Below, piece after piece: positions 41,972-49,911 of a stretch of DNA of 64,000 bases; position 1 is the first letter of the stretch, and each line of letters begins with the position of its first letter. Origin of the DNA: Cytophagales bacterium (GTDB lineage: Bacteria > Bacteroidota > Bacteroidia > Cytophagales > Cyclobacteriaceae); assembly GCA_020402945.1 (NCBI GenBank), contig JADBYQ010000057.1:27557-91556 (forward strand). The letters run 5' to 3'. The notes below the pieces were generated by a model. The model saw only the letters and a list, made by a program, of their open reading frames with translations. It did no database searches and was not told the DNA's origin. The translations under genes and the position numbers were made by a program.

Positions 41972-41994
41972 TATTCATTTATCATTCAACATTT
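41964..41994 (-). repeat. Right terminal inverted repeat of S23 cassette 3 (overlaps end of cusA and start of the S23 gene)
   Basis: An inverse copy of 41525-41555 with 28 of 31 matches. It includes the possible S23 start codon (41969-41971) and the cusA-like stop codon (41982-41984). Confidence 0.85.
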
Positions 41995-44900
41995 GATTTC
42001 TTCTCTTTTTCAAAATAGGTGTAGAGTATTGGCAGAACGACTAGCGTTAAAAGTGTAGCGGTGATGAGTCCTCCAATTACCACTGTTGCCAGTGGCCGTT
42101 GCACTTCTGCGCCCGAGCCATTGGACAAAGCCATTGGTAGGAAGCCAAGCGAAGCAACAAGCGCTGTCATTAATACAGGTCGCAGTCTTACTTCTGTTCC
42201 CTTCAATACAATTTCACGAAGTGTCAAATCTCCTGCTTTTTTCAAGCGATTGAACTCCGCTATCAACACGATTCCGTTCAATACAGCTACTCCAAACAAA
42301 GCGATAAAACCAACACCTGCAGAAATACTAAACGGCATATCTCTGATCCACAAGGCGAAAATTCCACCAATAGCAGAGAGAGGAATGGCAGTGAATATCA
42401 ATAGCCCTTGTTTGAACGAATGGAAGGTGAAGTAGAGTAGTAAGAATATCAGCGCCAATGCTAACGGCACGGCCACCAACAATCGCTGCTTTGCTTCCTC
42501 TAAATTTTTAAATGAGCCTCCATACTTTAAAAAATAACCGGGCTCAAATTTCAGCTGGGTGTTGATCTTGGCATCTAATTCTTTTACGATAGTCTGCACA
42601 TCGCGGCCTCGAATATTAAAGCCTACAGCAATTCTCCGCTTCGCATCATCTCGTTGAATTTGATTGATGCCAGAGTTCAGCTCAATGGTGGCCAACTGTT
42701 CTAAAGGAATTTGTCTACCCAATGCCGTGGTAACATATAGACCTTTGATGTCCTCAATCCCTTTTCGCTTCTTTTCATCTAAACGAACGACCAACTCAAA
42801 CCGTTTTTCCTTTTCATAAACCATGCCGGCAACATCGCCCGAAAATCCTGTACGCAACACTCTGTTTACCTCATCAACACTCAGTCCAAACTGAGCTAGT
42901 TTATTGCGATCGAATTTAACTACGTATTGGGGCAATCCACCGATTGGTTCTATGTATACATCTTGAGCCCCCTCTACCTGCCTAGCGATTTTTCCAATCT
43001 GCGCTGCATAAGAAGCCAGCAGCGCTAAATCTTCTCCATAAATTTTGATTACCACATCTTGCCTCGCGCCTGTCATCAGTTCATTAAAGCGCATTTGTAT
43101 AGGCTGCTGAAAACCATACAACACACCAGGCATTTCTTCTTCTAATTTCTTAGACATTTTATCGGCCAGCTCGTCACGCGAACTTGCACTTGTCCACTCG
43201 TCTTTGTCTTTTAACACAATGATCAAATCACTCGCTTCGATGGGCATCGGATCCGTTGGTATTTCTGAGGTGCCAATTTTTCCAATCACCTCTTTTACCT
43301 CAGGAAAATTATCCAGCAAAATGCGCGAACTCTTCTGAGTTGTTTCTATCATCTGAGACAGTGAACTTCCCGTTAGCAATCGCGTCTCTACGGCAAAATC
43401 GCCTTCATCTAAAGTTGGTATAAATTCCCCACCCAGTTGCAGGAAAATAAAGATACTGGCGATTAAAACAACAACCGAACTACTTACTACCAATGCCCTC
43501 TTTTTTAAGGCAAACAAAATAGTGGGTTTGTAGAGCCGATGAAAGAATTGAATGATGCGATCGGAAATGTTTTTCTTGTGGCCAGTTTTTTTACTTAGGA
43601 CCAGAGATGAAACCATGGGGACATAGGTAAGCGAAAGCACTAAGGCGCCTACAATGGCAAAAGCTACTGTTTGGGCCATCGGCCCAAACATTTTTCCTTC
43701 AATACCAACCAATGAAAGAATAGGAAGATAAACGATCAGAATGATGATTTGCCCGAATGATGCTGAGTGCATCATGCTATTAGCGGAATGATGAACTTCT
43801 TCATCCATTTCTTTCTGCGTAAGGGTTCGAACTAATCCTGATGCGGCCAAGTGGTGTAGGGTAGCTTCCACAATGATTACAGCACCATCGACAATTAATC
43901 CAAAATCGATTGCACCCAAGCTCATGAGATTTCCGGAGACACCAAATAAATTCATTAGACTAATCGCGAAAAGCATGGCCAGTGGAATTACGGAAGCGAC
44001 TACAAGACCTGCCCGCAGATTGCCCAATAACAAGACCAATACGAAGATGACGATCAATGCTCCTTCCGCCAGGTTTTTTGTTACCGTGCTAATGGCGTTG
44101 TTCACTAATTTCGTGCGATCTAGAAACGGCTCAATCTCTACGCCTTCCGGCAACGTCTTTCTTATTTGTTCAATCCGCTCTTTCACCTTTCCAATTACCA
44201 ATGAGGAATTCGCTCCCTTCAACATTAAAACGAGCGCTCCTACCACTTCTCCCTTGTCATTGTAGGTCATGGCACCATAGCGCATGGCATGTCCATAGCG
44301 AACGGCAGCTACGTTTCTCACAAGCACGGGTAGACCACTTGGAGAATTTTTAATAACAATTTTTTCAATGTCTTCCAGATTTTCAACTAACCCTTCACTG
44401 CGAATGAAATAAGCATAGGGCTTTTTATCAATGTATGCCCCACCCGTATTTTGATTGTTTCTTTCAAGCGCTAGAAATAGTTCGCTGAAACTGATGTTCA
44501 TGCTTCGAAGCTTTTCAGGATCTAGCGCGATCTCATATTGTTTTACATGACCACCAAAGCTGCTTACATCCGCAACACCTTCGGTTCCCAACAATTGTCT
44601 GCGCACAATCCAATCTTGAATAGTTCGTAATTCGGTTGCATCAAATTTCTCTTCATATCCTTTTTTAGGACGAAGTATGTATTGGTAGATCTCGCTTAAC
44701 CCAGTAGAAAGTGGTGCTAACTCAGGATTGCCCGCACCAGGAGGAATGGCGCTTTTGGCAGCGGAGAGTCGTTCGTTGACTTGTTGGCGCGCCCAATAGA
44801 TATCAGTATTATCTTTAAAGACAATCGTAACGACAGAAAGTCCAAATCGAGAGAAAGAGCGCATTTCTGTGATGTTTGCAATGGTGGCCATCGTTTGTTC

Positions 44901-45107
44901 GATGGGGAACGTGACCAATCGTTCAATTTCGGGTGCGGCAAGCGAAGGGGAAACAGTAAGCACCTGTACCTGATTATTAGTAATGTCAGGAACGGCATCA
45001 ATGGGAAGTTGAGTAAGCGAATAGCTTCCCCAAATGATCAACGCCAACGTAAGCATTCCTACGACAACTTTATTCTTGATAGAGAAAGAGATGATGCTGT
45101 TAAGCAT
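41982..45107 (-). CDS. Heavy-metal RND efflux pump (CusA/CzcA-like)
   Basis: About 1041 residues from the ATG at 45107 (MLNSIISFSIKNKVVVG); 14 extra upstream codons are open but unlikely. About 12 transmembrane segments flank two large periplasmic loops, the RND layout. Family motifs: PIDAVPDITNNQVQVLT, the TM4 region GAIDFGLIVDGAVIIVEA (acidic proton-relay residue), and GGEFIPTLDEGDFA. It is a proton-driven exporter of metal cations, working with the fusion protein at 39192 and the TolC-like channel at 40341. The last codons lie in the S23 cassette 3 arm. Confidence 0.95.
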   Translation of the reverse strand: MLNSIISFSIKNKVVVGMLTLALIIWGSYSLTQLPIDAVPDITNNQVQVLTVSPSLAAPEIERLVTFPIEQTMATIANITEMRSFSRFGLSVVTIVFKDNTDIYWARQQVNERLSAAKSAIPPGAGNPELAPLSTGLSEIYQYILRPKKGYEEKFDATELRTIQDWIVRRQLLGTEGVADVSSFGGHVKQYEIALDPEKLRSMNISFSELFLALERNNQNTGGAYIDKKPYAYFIRSEGLVENLEDIEKIVIKNSPSGLPVLVRNVAAVRYGHAMRYGAMTYNDKGEVVGALVLMLKGANSSLVIGKVKERIEQIRKTLPEGVEIEPFLDRTKLVNNAISTVTKNLAEGALIVIFVLVLLLGNLRAGLVVASVIPLAMLFAISLMNLFGVSGNLMSLGAIDFGLIVDGAVIIVEATLHHLAASGLVRTLTQKEMDEEVHHSANSMMHSASFGQIIILIVYLPILSLVGIEGKMFGPMAQTVAFAIVGALVLSLTYVPMVSSLVLSKKTGHKKNISDRIIQFFHRLYKPTILFALKKRALVVSSSVVVLIASIFIFLQLGGEFIPTLDEGDFAVETRLLTGSSLSQMIETTQKSSRILLDNFPEVKEVIGKIGTSEIPTDPMPIEASDLIIVLKDKDEWTSASSRDELADKMSKKLEEEMPGVLYGFQQPIQMRFNELMTGARQDVVIKIYGEDLALLASYAAQIGKIARQVEGAQDVYIEPIGGLPQYVVKFDRNKLAQFGLSVDEVNRVLRTGFSGDVAGMVYEKEKRFELVVRLDEKKRKGIEDIKGLYVTTALGRQIPLEQLATIELNSGINQIQRDDAKRRIAVGFNIRGRDVQTIVKELDAKINTQLKFEPGYFLKYGGSFKNLEEAKQRLLVAVPLALALIFLLLYFTFHSFKQGLLIFTAIPLSAIGGIFALWIRDMPFSISAGVGFIALFGVAVLNGIVLIAEFNRLKKAGDLTLREIVLKGTEVRLRPVLMTALVASLGFLPMALSNGSGAEVQRPLATVVIGGLITATLLTLVVLPILYTYFEKEKKSNVE

Positions 45108-45186
45108 TTGAAAAAAATTAAATGAGAAAATGGAATAAGTAGCGAGCATTCACAAAAATGAATCCAGCGCCAAAAAAAGATTATTG

Positions 45187-45558
45187 TTACGCTAGTTTAG
45201 GAGGCTGAAAGATGGCCTGCAGCGAAGAAGAGAAGAAAGATTCCTTGTAATCGAACGTATAACTCAACGTGGCACTTGGAGTTGCTTCAGTTAGACTTAT
45301 TTTCAAGGTGGGCAATACCATCGAGATCGCAATAAACGAATGACCGGGCACTTTAAAAGGAAGCTGCTCATCAGTGGTGTCATGATTGACATCGCTCTCA
45401 TAGTGCATCTTTAAAAAATCCCAGAAACTTAGATCAGCCACCAACGTTTTGTGTTCGACAAAATGCTCAAATAAAATGGGTAGGCGAAAAACCTCATGCA
45501 CCTCCGTATAGGAATTGAGATAGAAAGCAAACAACGATATGGCCAAAAAGCGTTTCAA
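45187..45558 (-). CDS. Small exported protein preceding the metal-efflux operon
   Basis: A 123-residue protein with a hydrophobic N-terminus (MKRFLAISLFAFYLNSYTEV), probably exported. The middle contains several acidic and His residues (HYESDVNHDTTDEQLPF, then KVPGHSF), and the C-terminus ends IFQPPKLA, an ending I associate with small proteins that precede Cus/Czc clusters in Bacteroidota. The role could be metal binding or sensing, but this is inference. It is 79 bases upstream of the CusA-like gene in the same direction. Confidence 0.7.
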   Translation of the reverse strand: MKRFLAISLFAFYLNSYTEVHEVFRLPILFEHFVEHKTLVADLSFWDFLKMHYESDVNHDTTDEQLPFKVPGHSFIAISMVLPTLKISLTEATPSATLSYTFDYKESFFSSSLQAIFQPPKLA

Positions 45559-45792
45559 CGTGGATCAAAGGTACAAAAAACTTCGATAACTGATGATGTG
45601 GAAGAGGCGAGTACGATGGCTGCAAGCTTGAATGGAAAGAGTCTCTGGAGATGGGCTTAGATTTTTTGTAATTAGTTGTCACGGATTGTAACATCTTAGG
45701 CCCGACTGGAAACCACATTAGTTATTCAGCGTACTTTACAATGCAATCTCGACCTTTTCGTTCAGCAATACATCCTCCAACAACGCCTACTT

Positions 45793-48291
45793 ATGGTTTT
45801 CAACTACTTCCTCCTCGCTTTTCGCAATATCATGCGCCAACGCGGATATGCACTTGTCAATATGTTTGGTTTGGCATTTGGGCTTGCCTCGGCTCTCTTT
45901 ATTCTGTTGTATGTAAGCGATGAGCTCACCTTCGACACCATGCATCCCGATGCAGCGAGTACCTATCGCATGGGTTATAAAGTCCAATTTCCAAATGGAA
46001 ACACGGAAGCCGCGCCTTATGCGCCAGCCGGTTGGGACAACTATATTCTTGCCAACTATGGTGGCATCAAAGGCATTACCAGTTATGCTTCCTGGGGGAT
46101 GCCAACCAGTATCAATTACACTGCAAAAGAGAGAATCATCCTTACCGAAAATATTATTTGGGCGGAATCGTCTATCACTGATTTGATCTATAGCCCAATA
46201 GTAAAAGGTGCGACAAAGCAACCACTTAAAGAAATCAACTCACTTATCCTCACAGAATCATCTGCCAAAGAGTTATTTGGTAGCGATGATCCGATCAATA
46301 AAACCGTCACCGTTTCGCATCAGGCAACCAATGGAGAAAATGTGGAGATGATTGTAACGGCAGTCATGAAAGACCTGCCATCTAATTCACATGTGAACCC
46401 GAAGTACATCGCGAATATCTTGGCACTTAAGCCTTACATTAAAGACCTCGAGAATATACTAGGGACTGCTATGGGCGATGGGAATAATGGCTTTTGGACT
46501 CAATCGTATTTTGTGTGTGAGGATCCGAACAAAATTCCTTTGATCAAAGCAGATCTTCAAAAGCGCGCGAATGAAATTATAGCTAAAAATAAATGGGACA
46601 TCAAATTCACCCCTGTCATCCGGAAGATTACGGATATTCACTTTGACAAAGAGATGGACTGGACCATCGATCACAAGACAGCAGATATCAACTACATGTA
46701 TGTGTTCATAACGATCGCGTTGTTGATTCTTGTAGTAGCGTGTATCAACTATATCAATCTCTCAACCGCCAAATCTGCGAGTCGGGCGCGCGAAATTGGA
46801 TTGCGAAAAACATTTGGGGGAATCAGACCTCAATTGTTTTTTCAATTTATGATGGAGTCTTTCGTGCTCGTATTGATTTCAGGAGTAATTGCTGTTTTGT
46901 TAGTTATCTTTTTTACCCCGCAGTTCAATCAGCTTACGGGAAAGACATTTACACTTTCACATGTACTCAATGGTCCGATGCTGCTGATCATCTTTGGGGT
47001 GATTTTGTTTGTAACGCTTTTGGCCGGTAGCTATCCAGCCTTGTTTGTTTCTGGGTTTCAACCGGCTTCAGTATTAAAAGGAAAGTTTGCCTTTGGCAAA
47101 GGCTCCACTATTTTCCGCCAGTTTTTAACAACACTCCAATTTGTTGTGGCCGTTACCTTGTTGACCGGCACAGTCATTATCGTTCGACAAATGGATTTGT
47201 TGAAAAACTCTAAACTGAATGAAGCCGGAAAACAAATTGTGTCTATTCGCTATGGTGGATTTAATGGAGGTGCAACCGACCAGCAATACTTGACTTTCAA
47301 AAATCAATTACTGTCCGATCCTCAAATTCAAGACGTCACCCTAGCCAACCATCTACCAAGACTAGATTTTTTCGGGCCAATTGGTATGCAAATGCAATTT
47401 CCTGAAATCAATGAAGACAAGCATGAATGGTTTCAATTGAATGGCGATTTTGATTTCCCGAAAACCTTTGGATTGAAAATCATTGCAGGAAGAGATTTTG
47501 ATGCCGAAAATAGAGCGGATTCAATGGCCGTATTGCTCAATGAAGCAGCATTGAAAGTATTGAAACTAACCCCACAAGAAGCGGTTGGTAAAACGATCGT
47601 TCGACCTGACTATGTGATGGGCTATCAGGCACCGGATACTACCAAAGCTCCAATTGCAGGAATTGTAATTGGAGTAGTGGAAGATTTTCCTTATCAATCG
47701 ATGAGAAAGAAGATAGAGCCGCTGGCGATTTCGCCCAAGCCTCACTCCTTTGATCGGATCATTCACGTTCGTTTGCCGGCAGGCAAAATGCAAGAAAAAA
47801 TTGCATTCATGGAGAAGACATGGAAAAGCAATTTTCCTCAATATGGTTTTGATTATTGGTTTGTAGACGAGGAGTTTGGCCGCATGTATGAAAATGAAAC
47901 AAAAGTGGCAAATCTGACAGAGAAGTTTTCATGGTTGGCAATTCTTATCACCTGTGTGGGATTGTACGGGCTGGCTTCTTTCATGTCAGAACAACGGACC
48001 AAAGAGATTGGGATTCGTAAAAGTATGGGAGCAAGTAGTCTTCAAATTTTATTCCTGTTGCTTTCTGTCTTTGCTAAGCTGTTGTTGATCGCTTGTGTGA
48101 TTGCGATACCTATAGCCTATTATCTATCAAGTCAATGGTTATCCAGTTTTGTCTACAAAACTAGTTTGTCGGTGTGGGTTTTTAGTGGAGCAGTAGGACT
48201 CATTATTCTGATTACCTTGATTACGGTTGGCTATGAATCGATGAAAGCTTCGCTTTCTAATCCGGTAAAGTCATTGAGACATGATGGATGA
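45793..48291 (+). CDS. FtsX/MacB-type ABC transporter permease
   Basis: An 832-residue protein with two FtsX-like halves. Each has a membrane cluster: N-terminal MVFNYFLLAFRNIMRQRGYALVNMFGLAFGLASALFILLYVSDE, mid-region LNLSTAKSASRAREIGLRKTFGG-like signature (YINLSTAKSASRAREIGLRKTFG), and C-terminal EQRTKEIGIRKSMGASSLQILFLLLS. The two large loops are periplasmic. Such permeases export peptides or lipoproteins, or act in mechanotransmission; the ATPase is encoded elsewhere. Its end overlaps the start of the longer Fic frame. Confidence 0.92.
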   Translation: MVFNYFLLAFRNIMRQRGYALVNMFGLAFGLASALFILLYVSDELTFDTMHPDAASTYRMGYKVQFPNGNTEAAPYAPAGWDNYILANYGGIKGITSYASWGMPTSINYTAKERIILTENIIWAESSITDLIYSPIVKGATKQPLKEINSLILTESSAKELFGSDDPINKTVTVSHQATNGENVEMIVTAVMKDLPSNSHVNPKYIANILALKPYIKDLENILGTAMGDGNNGFWTQSYFVCEDPNKIPLIKADLQKRANEIIAKNKWDIKFTPVIRKITDIHFDKEMDWTIDHKTADINYMYVFITIALLILVVACINYINLSTAKSASRAREIGLRKTFGGIRPQLFFQFMMESFVLVLISGVIAVLLVIFFTPQFNQLTGKTFTLSHVLNGPMLLIIFGVILFVTLLAGSYPALFVSGFQPASVLKGKFAFGKGSTIFRQFLTTLQFVVAVTLLTGTVIIVRQMDLLKNSKLNEAGKQIVSIRYGGFNGGATDQQYLTFKNQLLSDPQIQDVTLANHLPRLDFFGPIGMQMQFPEINEDKHEWFQLNGDFDFPKTFGLKIIAGRDFDAENRADSMAVLLNEAALKVLKLTPQEAVGKTIVRPDYVMGYQAPDTTKAPIAGIVIGVVEDFPYQSMRKKIEPLAISPKPHSFDRIIHVRLPAGKMQEKIAFMEKTWKSNFPQYGFDYWFVDEEFGRMYENETKVANLTEKFSWLAILITCVGLYGLASFMSEQRTKEIGIRKSMGASSLQILFLLLSVFAKLLLIACVIAIPIAYYLSSQWLSSFVYKTSLSVWVFSGAVGLIILITLITVGYESMKASLSNPVKSLRHDG

Positions 48292-48305
48292 TGCTGCACT
48301 TTTCG

Positions 48306-48313
48306 TAAATTTG
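48306..48313 (+). promoter_or_regulatory. -7-like box (TAAATTTG) directly upstream of the Fic gene
   Basis: An exact match to TAnnTTTG at 48306-48313, four bases before the ATG at 48317. If used, transcription would begin essentially at the start codon. No good -33 element at the standard distance, so tentative. Confidence 0.35.
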
Positions 48314-48316
48314 AAA

Positions 48317-49147
48317 ATGCAGAATTCTCCATTGATATGGAATGACATTGAACGATTGAGCGACCTGTATCGCAAGACGGCCGGGATAGCTATTAATTCT
48401 AGCCAATTTAGTCTGTATGCCATCACGCATCATTCAACGAAAATTGAGGGATCTACTCTCACGCAAGAAGAAACCAACACTTTACTCGAAAAAGGCTCTT
48501 CGATTGGGGGCAAGCCCATCGATCATCAAAACATGGTGCTCGATCACCAGGAGGCATTGGAGTTTGTGTTGGATCAAGCAGTAAAGCGCAGAACTTTTAC
48601 GGGGCCTTTGTTACAAGAGATCGCTGCTAAGGTGATGCGGAGAACCGGAAAAACAGTTTCCTCTGTCCTTGGCACTACAGATGAAACAAAAGGTGATTTT
48701 AGAAAAGTACCAGTAACAGCCGGAGGACATTATTTTGTAGATGCAGCCAAAATTCCATCATTGATTGAGAAACTGATACATCAAATCAACAATCACATCA
48801 ATCAACTTCGCACAACAGAGGAAGTTCTTCGTTTATCATTTACTGCACATTTCGATCTGGTGAGTATTCACCCGTTTACGGATGGCAACGGACGTACATC
48901 CCGCCTGTTGATGAATTATATTCAGGCGTATCATCAGCAACCACTCACCCTAGTAAATGCAGCAGACCGCGCTGCATATATTTCAGCGATCACGCAATCG
49001 CGCGAACAAGAAAACCTGGAGCCATTTATTCAATTCATGTCAGAACAACACGTCAAGGAGCTTTCTGCACAGATAACTGCTTATAATAAATCAAAAACAG
49101 CAGGTGAGAAAAAGTCAACAAGCGAAGGGTTTTCGATGATTTTCTGA
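48317..49147 (+). CDS. Fic family protein (AMP-transferase-type)
   Basis: About 276 residues from the ATG at 48317 (MQNSPLIWNDIERLSD); an upstream ATG at 48281 overlaps the ABC permease end. The catalytic Fic motif is HPFTDGNGRTSRLL. The N-terminal inhibitory helix motif [S/T]xxxE[G/N] is present as STKIEG, as in class II Fic proteins that carry their own inhibitory glutamate. Fic enzymes transfer AMP or other nucleotide moieties to target proteins; the target is unknown. It stands next to a toxin-antitoxin pair but is not obviously part of it. Confidence 0.9.
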   Translation: MQNSPLIWNDIERLSDLYRKTAGIAINSSQFSLYAITHHSTKIEGSTLTQEETNTLLEKGSSIGGKPIDHQNMVLDHQEALEFVLDQAVKRRTFTGPLLQEIAAKVMRRTGKTVSSVLGTTDETKGDFRKVPVTAGGHYFVDAAKIPSLIEKLIHQINNHINQLRTTEEVLRLSFTAHFDLVSIHPFTDGNGRTSRLLMNYIQAYHQQPLTLVNAADRAAYISAITQSREQENLEPFIQFMSEQHVKELSAQITAYNKSKTAGEKKSTSEGFSMIF

Positions 49148-49180
49148 TAGTGAGACCGTTTGTGATAAAATCAATTTCTT

Positions 49181-49288
49181 AAAACAAACTCAAGTTTCCC
49201 TATTTTCTAAATCTCGTCAGGTCAATAACGCGCATTGTCTTTCCAGCAAAATATTTTTTCTTGGAGAAGCGAAAGAGATAATGGGTAG
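49181..49288 (-). pseudogene. Decayed copy of the 3' end of the adjacent radical SAM gene
   Basis: This stretch aligns with 49915-50020, the 3' end of the radical SAM gene at 49912-50964, over about 105 bp, roughly three quarters identical by eye, with an uninterrupted 24-base match around 49240-49265. Read on the minus strand it would give a C-terminus like RFSKKKYFAGKTMRV then IDLTRFRK, ending SLF and a stop, against SSKKKYFAGKTMPV then YDLTKFRK in the intact gene, but with an internal stop or indel. The YoeB/YefM module lies between the two copies, so it is bracketed by a direct repeat. Confidence 0.8.
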
Positions 49289-49292
49289 ATTA

Positions 49293-49559
49293 TCAATAAT
49301 GAAAGCGGGTTTTAACAATTGTCAAAGTTTGATGCGACTTTGTGCCATGCACTCTATAAACTAATCTGTGTTCGCCTGTAATTCTTCGAGACCAATATCC
49401 GGCAAGATTCCCGCGTAAGGCTTCTGGTTTACCAATTCCTTTAATAGGATCTCTGGTAATTTCTTGGATTAGATGATTCACTTTGTCTAAAACGGCATGA
49501 TCATTTTTGTACCAAAACAAGTAATCTTCCCATCCATTTGGTGTGAACTCTATGTTCAT
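49293..49559 (-). CDS. Txe/YoeB family toxin
   Basis: An 88-residue mRNA-interferase-type toxin of the YoeB group. Motifs: MNIEFTPNGWEDYLFW, then KGIGKPEALRGNLAGYWSRRITGEHRLVYRV with the catalytic-site Glu/Arg region (RRITGEHRLVY), and the final HY (RFHY). These toxins cleave mRNA in the ribosome A-site. The antitoxin gene precedes it in the same operon with a three-base gap. Length and C-terminal His-Tyr fit the family. Confidence 0.95.
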   Translation of the reverse strand: MNIEFTPNGWEDYLFWYKNDHAVLDKVNHLIQEITRDPIKGIGKPEALRGNLAGYWSRRITGEHRLVYRVHGTKSHQTLTIVKTRFHY

Positions 49560-49562
49560 TAC

Positions 49563-49865
49563 CTATTCTTTGACCTTGGTTTTTTGCTTTTTAGTAGCAA
49601 AAGGTTTTGACGTCATTAATTTCAGTGTTCTACGTACAGCTTTTCCCGCCCGGTCTTGTTTTATGCTTTCCAACAAATGATTTGCATTAGCTGGTGTAGA
49701 GAGTAAGTGAGCGGTTTCCTCCATCGCATTAAATTGCTCCAACGTTAGAACCACAAAGTCTTTTTTCTTAGCGCCAGATAATATCAAGATGTCTTGATCC
49801 ATCTCTAATTGATGAAGGTGCCCCTTCATTTTTTTTCTAAACTCAGTAACAGTTGCCGTTTTCAT
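49563..49865 (-). CDS. YefM/Phd-type antitoxin
   Basis: A 100-residue Phd/YefM-family antitoxin whose N-terminal fold binds DNA (MKTATVTEFRKKMKGHLHQLEMD, then ILSGAKKKDFVVLTLEQFNAMEETAHLL), and a basic C-terminal tail that should wrap the toxin. It is longer than usual at the C-terminus, with a Lys-rich end. It neutralises the YoeB-like toxin and, from the palindromic operator just upstream, represses the operon. Confidence 0.92.
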   Translation of the reverse strand: MKTATVTEFRKKMKGHLHQLEMDQDILILSGAKKKDFVVLTLEQFNAMEETAHLLSTPANANHLLESIKQDRAGKAVRRTLKLMTSKPFATKKQKTKVKE

Positions 49866-49885
49866 TGTTTACAATTTATTTCAAA

Positions 49886-49903
49886 TGTACGTAATTGTGT
49901 ACA
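49886..49903. promoter_or_regulatory. YefM-type operator
   Basis: TGTACG (49886-49891) and TGTACA (49898-49903) lie 12 bases apart just upstream of the antitoxin start. YefM/YoeB autoregulation in E. coli uses palindromes with TGTACA cores at about this spacing, so the site fits the established family mechanism. The right-hand core is part of an 8-bp palindrome, GTGTACAC. Confidence 0.65.
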
Positions 49904-49911
49904 CTTTTTAA

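Larger units (their letters stand above)
41525..41994 (-). mobile_element. S23 cassette 3: four-helix-bundle gene in an inverted repeat inside the efflux operon
   Basis: A 470-bp unit between the CusA-like and TolC-like genes. The arms 41525-41555 and 41964-41994 are inverted with 28 of 31 matches. Unlike cassettes 1 and 2, both arms overlap coding sequence: the right arm carries the last codons and stop of cusA (stop 41982-41984), and the left arm carries the leader of tolC. The S23 gene lies inside in operon direction. Arm sequence is unrelated to those of cassettes 1 and 2. Confidence 0.72.
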
